Shown here: piece by piece, positions 60,819 through 64,000 of the stretch | Position numbering within the stretch: position 1 is the first letter of the stretch | Layout of the letters: each line of letters begins with the position of its first letter | Source of the DNA: Letharia columbiana | Taxonomy: Eukaryota; Ascomycota; Lecanoromycetes; Lecanorales; Parmeliaceae | NCBI RefSeq assembly: GCF_014066305.1 | Contig: NW_023501047.1 | Location: 806,001 to 870,000 of the forward strand | DNA length: 64,000 nt | Direction of reading: 5' to 3' | The notes under the pieces: generated by a model | The model's input: the letters and a program-made list of their open reading frames with translations, nothing else | The model's database searches: none | Told to the model about the DNA's origin: nothing | Position numbers and translations under genes: made by a program

Positions 60819-61875
60819 GTTTACTCTTTTTAAGTATAGTATTAATCTTATATTATATTATTTAATCGAGATATTTAAATTTATTATTTATTTAAGAGTT
60901 ATTAGATATAATATCTTCTTAGATAATTTCTTTAATAAATTAAAAAGTATATATATTATAATTATTATATTCGAAATTATAGTTATTACGAAATCTAATA
61001 TAAATATAATTTTTATATTTAATTTAATTTAGAAAAGACTTAAATACCGCGAGGATTATAAAATTATTTTTATTAGAAAATAAGAATATAGCGAAATAAA
61101 GCGTTTTATCGTTTAGAAAGATTATTATTTATTTATAATTATTATAAAAAATAGAGAAAGGCTCTTAAAGATTACTATAAATTAGATTATTCTTTTAATA
61201 ATTTAATATTATATAACGCTTATATAATTTAACTTTTATATTAATAATACTATATAATTTATATATATTTTTAAAGAATAAAATAAATAAGTTTATTTTA
61301 ATATATATTTTAGCTAATTTCTTTAAATTCTAATATTTTAAATAATTATAATAAGTATATTATATATATAAGATTTTTTTATTAATTTAAGAATTTAAGA
61401 TATTAGCGAATAAGAATAAGAATTTAAATTTAGATATAGATATAAATATAGTAAACTTATTATAGATAAAAATATTTTTATTAATAATTATTAAGTATAT
61501 AAGAGTTTTTATTTATATATTTAGCGTATAAAGATAATTACGCTAGCGTCTAAAAATAATATTATACTTCTTTATTTTAATATTTTTAAATATAAGTTAA
61601 AGCGAATAATTTTAATTTTCGAGTTATTCTTAAGAAATTAGATTAAAATTATTATTAGAAATATACTAGATATCTTTTATATATAGAGTTTATTTATTTT
61701 TAAAACCTTTATATTTAAACTTAATACGCTCGAAGTTAATAGTTATAATTAAACTATTAACTTTATTAATTAAATAATATAATTTAAATAGAATAAAAAT
61801 TCGAAAGATTAAGAAGTTATAGATAATATACTAAGTATAAATATTATTAATAAACTATATATCCGATAGTACGAC

Positions 61876-62874
61876 TATTAAAAGTAGAATATTAGATATA
61901 TTAGAATAATTAAATAATTATAACTAAAAAACTAATTATTAATTTATAAAATATATAAATATTTATATATATAAAATAGATAGCTAATAGTAGTTAATAA
62001 TTACTAGCTTTAATAATATACGATATATTATATAATAGTCGAAAAGATTAATATTATAATACTCTCCGATAGCTCTAAAAGCTAGATTCCTTAAACTCTA
62101 ATATACTATATCTTATATATATTAGTTTTTAAATCTACGCTTTATATTTAAGATTAATTATTTACCCGACCTTATTAAATCTATAAAAAACCTCGATAAG
62201 AAAAATAGAAAGAGTGCCGAGGCTTTTGAATACCCGTTTCGAGATTTTTAATATTTTGCTCGTATTGTTTCGGGACCTCGAAATAATCTAAGAGTTTTAA
62301 TGGTTTACTCGTATTGTTTCAAGACCATAAAATAATCTAAGGGTTTTAATGATTTGCCCGTATTGTTAATTTATTTCGAAACCTCGAAATAATCTAAGAG
62401 TTTTAATATTTTACCCGTATTATTTCAGAACCTCGAAATAATATAAGAATTTTAATATTTTACTCGTATTGTTTCGAAACCTCGAATGAAATAAGGATTT
62501 TAGTTCGATATTTTTTATATAGGGATTAAATAGCGATAGCTCTCTCGTCGATAGATACGAGTTAAAAAAATGGGCTATCGCTATAAGATATATCTATTTA
62601 TAAACGATTATCGAAGACTTAGTTTAATATTTATATTAGAAAGTATAAGAATATTCGATATTACTCTATTCGCTTTTAAACTTATAATCTATTAAAAATA
62701 TAATATTAGATATATTAGAATAATTAAATAATTATAACTAAAAGACTAATTATTAATTTATAAAATATATAAATATTTATATATATAAAATAGATAACTA
62801 ATAATAACTAATAATTACTAGTTCTAATAATACGCGATATATATGCGATAGTCGAAGGGGCTAATATTATAACA
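61876..62874 (-). mobile_element. C2: 999-bp non-autonomous mini LTR element with a minisatellite
   Basis: LTRs at 61,876-62,061 and 62,690-62,874 (about 185 bp each). Target duplication acgac (61,871-61,875) and gcgac (62,875-62,879), differing by one G-to-A change. On the minus strand the primer site gattataagtttaaaagcg follows the right-hand LTR, and a purine tract (ctatcggagag) precedes the left-hand one. The ~630-bp interior contains no coding domain, only a leader shared with C1 and a 49-bp tandem repeat. Autonomous relative not found in this window. Confidence 0.88.
62268..62490 (-). repeat. 49-bp minisatellite inside C2, four full units
   Basis: Units begin tttcgggacctcgaaataat at 62,268, 62,317, 62,374 and 62,423, with a partial one at 62,472. 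The 62,317 unit carries an extra 8 bp (ttaattta). Less RIP-affected than its surroundings. C1 has only the first few bases of one unit. Confidence 0.9.
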
Positions 62875-63232
62875 GCGACGACTATGAATATCGAAGAAGT
62901 TTAAGTTATAGTCTTTAGGCCCTTTTTAATAAAGGAATAATAAACTTAATTTTATAAGAATTAAGAATTAGCGATAAGGTATATAGTATTCTTTAAGTTG
63001 GAGTTAATATATATTATGAAATTATATACTATTATTAATTAAGTATATATAATAATAATCTTAATATTATTAAGCTAATAATCGATAATAGACTTATTAT
63101 TTTAGATATTTTTATTTTTATCTTTATTACTCGAGTTAGAGAAATTATTATTATTATCTTTCTTATCGTTATCTTGATTATTATAACTATCGCGATCTTC
63201 GTAATTATTATAATCTTCTCTATTACTACCTT

Positions 63233-64000
63233 AGAGGGCTTATCTATACATAAGGCGGAAAGTGGACGATCTATATAAGGAAGGTTAGCCGAGCACATCT
63301 GTCCGGAATCTATCTTGAATCTGTTAGGCTTCTTAAGTCGCTTTCGGAGTCTATTAGTATTATATTTTATATAATAACGTCTTTAGCTAAATAGTGTATT
63401 AATGCGACGTTAAATGGAATATATTATTAAAGCACAATTTTGGAAGATATATTATTAAATGTTATTATACTATTCTTATATATATCTCTATTAGCGTATA
63501 ATATAGAATAGAGAATATATAGTAAGTTAATCGAGGCTAAGCGAGCGATAATCTATAATAATAGATTTTATCTTCGGGCTTAGGGTAATCGGCTAAAAGA
63601 AAAGATAGGGGTTATAGCTAGCTTTATATATCTTTCTTAATCTAAGTTATAAGATAACGGCGAGGCATCGATATCATATTACCCTTTCGCATAGCTACTA
63701 TAGTATACCGATATACTATTAAACTAACATCCTAATTGGAGTTAGCAGGTTGAAGTTGGCACTAGGAGATTATGAGAGCGAGTCTCCTATCTAAAGTTAT
63801 AGTATTTATTTTATAAAGATAGAATAGATAGAGATACGGATAATACTCTTAGAATATTAGAGCTTGAAGATAAGACTCGAGTAAGTATAATAGATAAGAT
63901 TAATAGATAAGATTAATAGATATTAGATATAATCTTATAGTAATAATAGCGAGATAGAATATATTTTTACTATAAAGAATATTCTCCTTTTTTAAAAATA
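63233..64000. other. Low-RIP sequence at the window end, unidentified
   Basis: Composition shifts at 63,233 toward normal, with CA, TG and CC present. Features seen are aaggaaggttagccgag (63,279-63,295), resembling part of the G block; an inverted repeat taggaga...tctccta around 63,763-63,791; and a tandem gataagattaata near 63,893-63,920. No coding frame, tRNA or LTR end recognised. It may be a younger element running off the window. Confidence 0.4.

Larger units (their letters stand above)
60819..63232 (-). pseudogene. D2: fragment of an R3-like Copia gag-pol, split by C2
   Basis: 60,819-61,875 and 62,875-63,232 align with R3 at 57,048-58,100 and 58,105-58,480 (integrase, GAG-pre-integrase, protease, end of gag). 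C2 sits at the junction, between acgac and gcgac. The left end starts abruptly in the integrase, next to the R3 LTR; the right end stops in gag at 63,232, where a different sequence begins. The open frame at 63,035-63,298 on the minus strand spans this junction and is not a gene. Confidence 0.75.

Noticed and set aside
63035..63298. 87-codon open frame on the minus strand
   Set aside because: Starts in unrelated low-RIP sequence and continues into the D2 gag relic in the wrong context; an accident of the junction at 63,232.

Overview
This window is a repeat graveyard from what is almost certainly a filamentous ascomycete (Pezizomycotina). I see no intact protein-coding gene, tRNA or rRNA. Nearly all of it is AT-rich sequence in which the dinucleotides CA and TG have all but vanished while CG survives. 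For example, 48,961-49,200 has no CA or TG but several CG. This is the signature of repeat-induced point mutation (RIP; CpA to TpA on both strands), a defence known only from fungi. Translations of the wreckage are full of stops derived from Gln, Trp and Arg codons, yet the protein families remain readable.

Left third (1-25,400). The 3' end of a + strand Copia element (1-994) faces a minus-strand copy of the same family, R1 (1,473-24,945; target duplication attaa). R1 has been opened several times: by an unidentified 554-bp segment (3,610-4,163), by a small non-autonomous LTR element T (4,329-5,806; duplication atatt), and by a chromodomain Gypsy element B (10,280-24,557; duplication ctctc). 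B is itself interrupted by another Copia copy, A (12,271-19,278; duplication taaat). Four levels of nesting can be proved from matching target-site duplications. A truncated member of a further LTR family, C1, begins at 24,965.

Middle (25,400-46,980). This part holds a minus-strand Gypsy integrase relic (26,080-27,120), long stretches I could not assign that contain several in-frame minisatellites, and two relics of a Tnp2-like (CACTA-type) DNA transposase in opposite orientations (about 34,200-36,960 on + and 38,480-41,290 on -). A clean solo Copia LTR with duplication ctcct lies at 44,821-44,969.

Right third (46,987-64,000). Two minus-strand Copia internal regions, R2 and R3, appear to share a middle LTR (LTR-R2-LTR-R3-LTR, 46,987-60,818). 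They are followed by a fragment of an R3-like copy (D2) split by C2, a 999-bp mini-LTR element with a 49-bp minisatellite (61,876-62,874). The last ~770 bp are less mutated and unidentified.

Nothing here is expected to make a working protein. The biology is genome defence and transposon layering: old copies are saturated with RIP, while short or late arrivals (T, the solo LTR, the 3' end of A) keep near-normal composition. The setting fits an AT-isochore, subtelomeric or pericentromeric heterochromatin block. All domain assignments rest on translating by eye and comparing with remembered family patterns, not on database searches.
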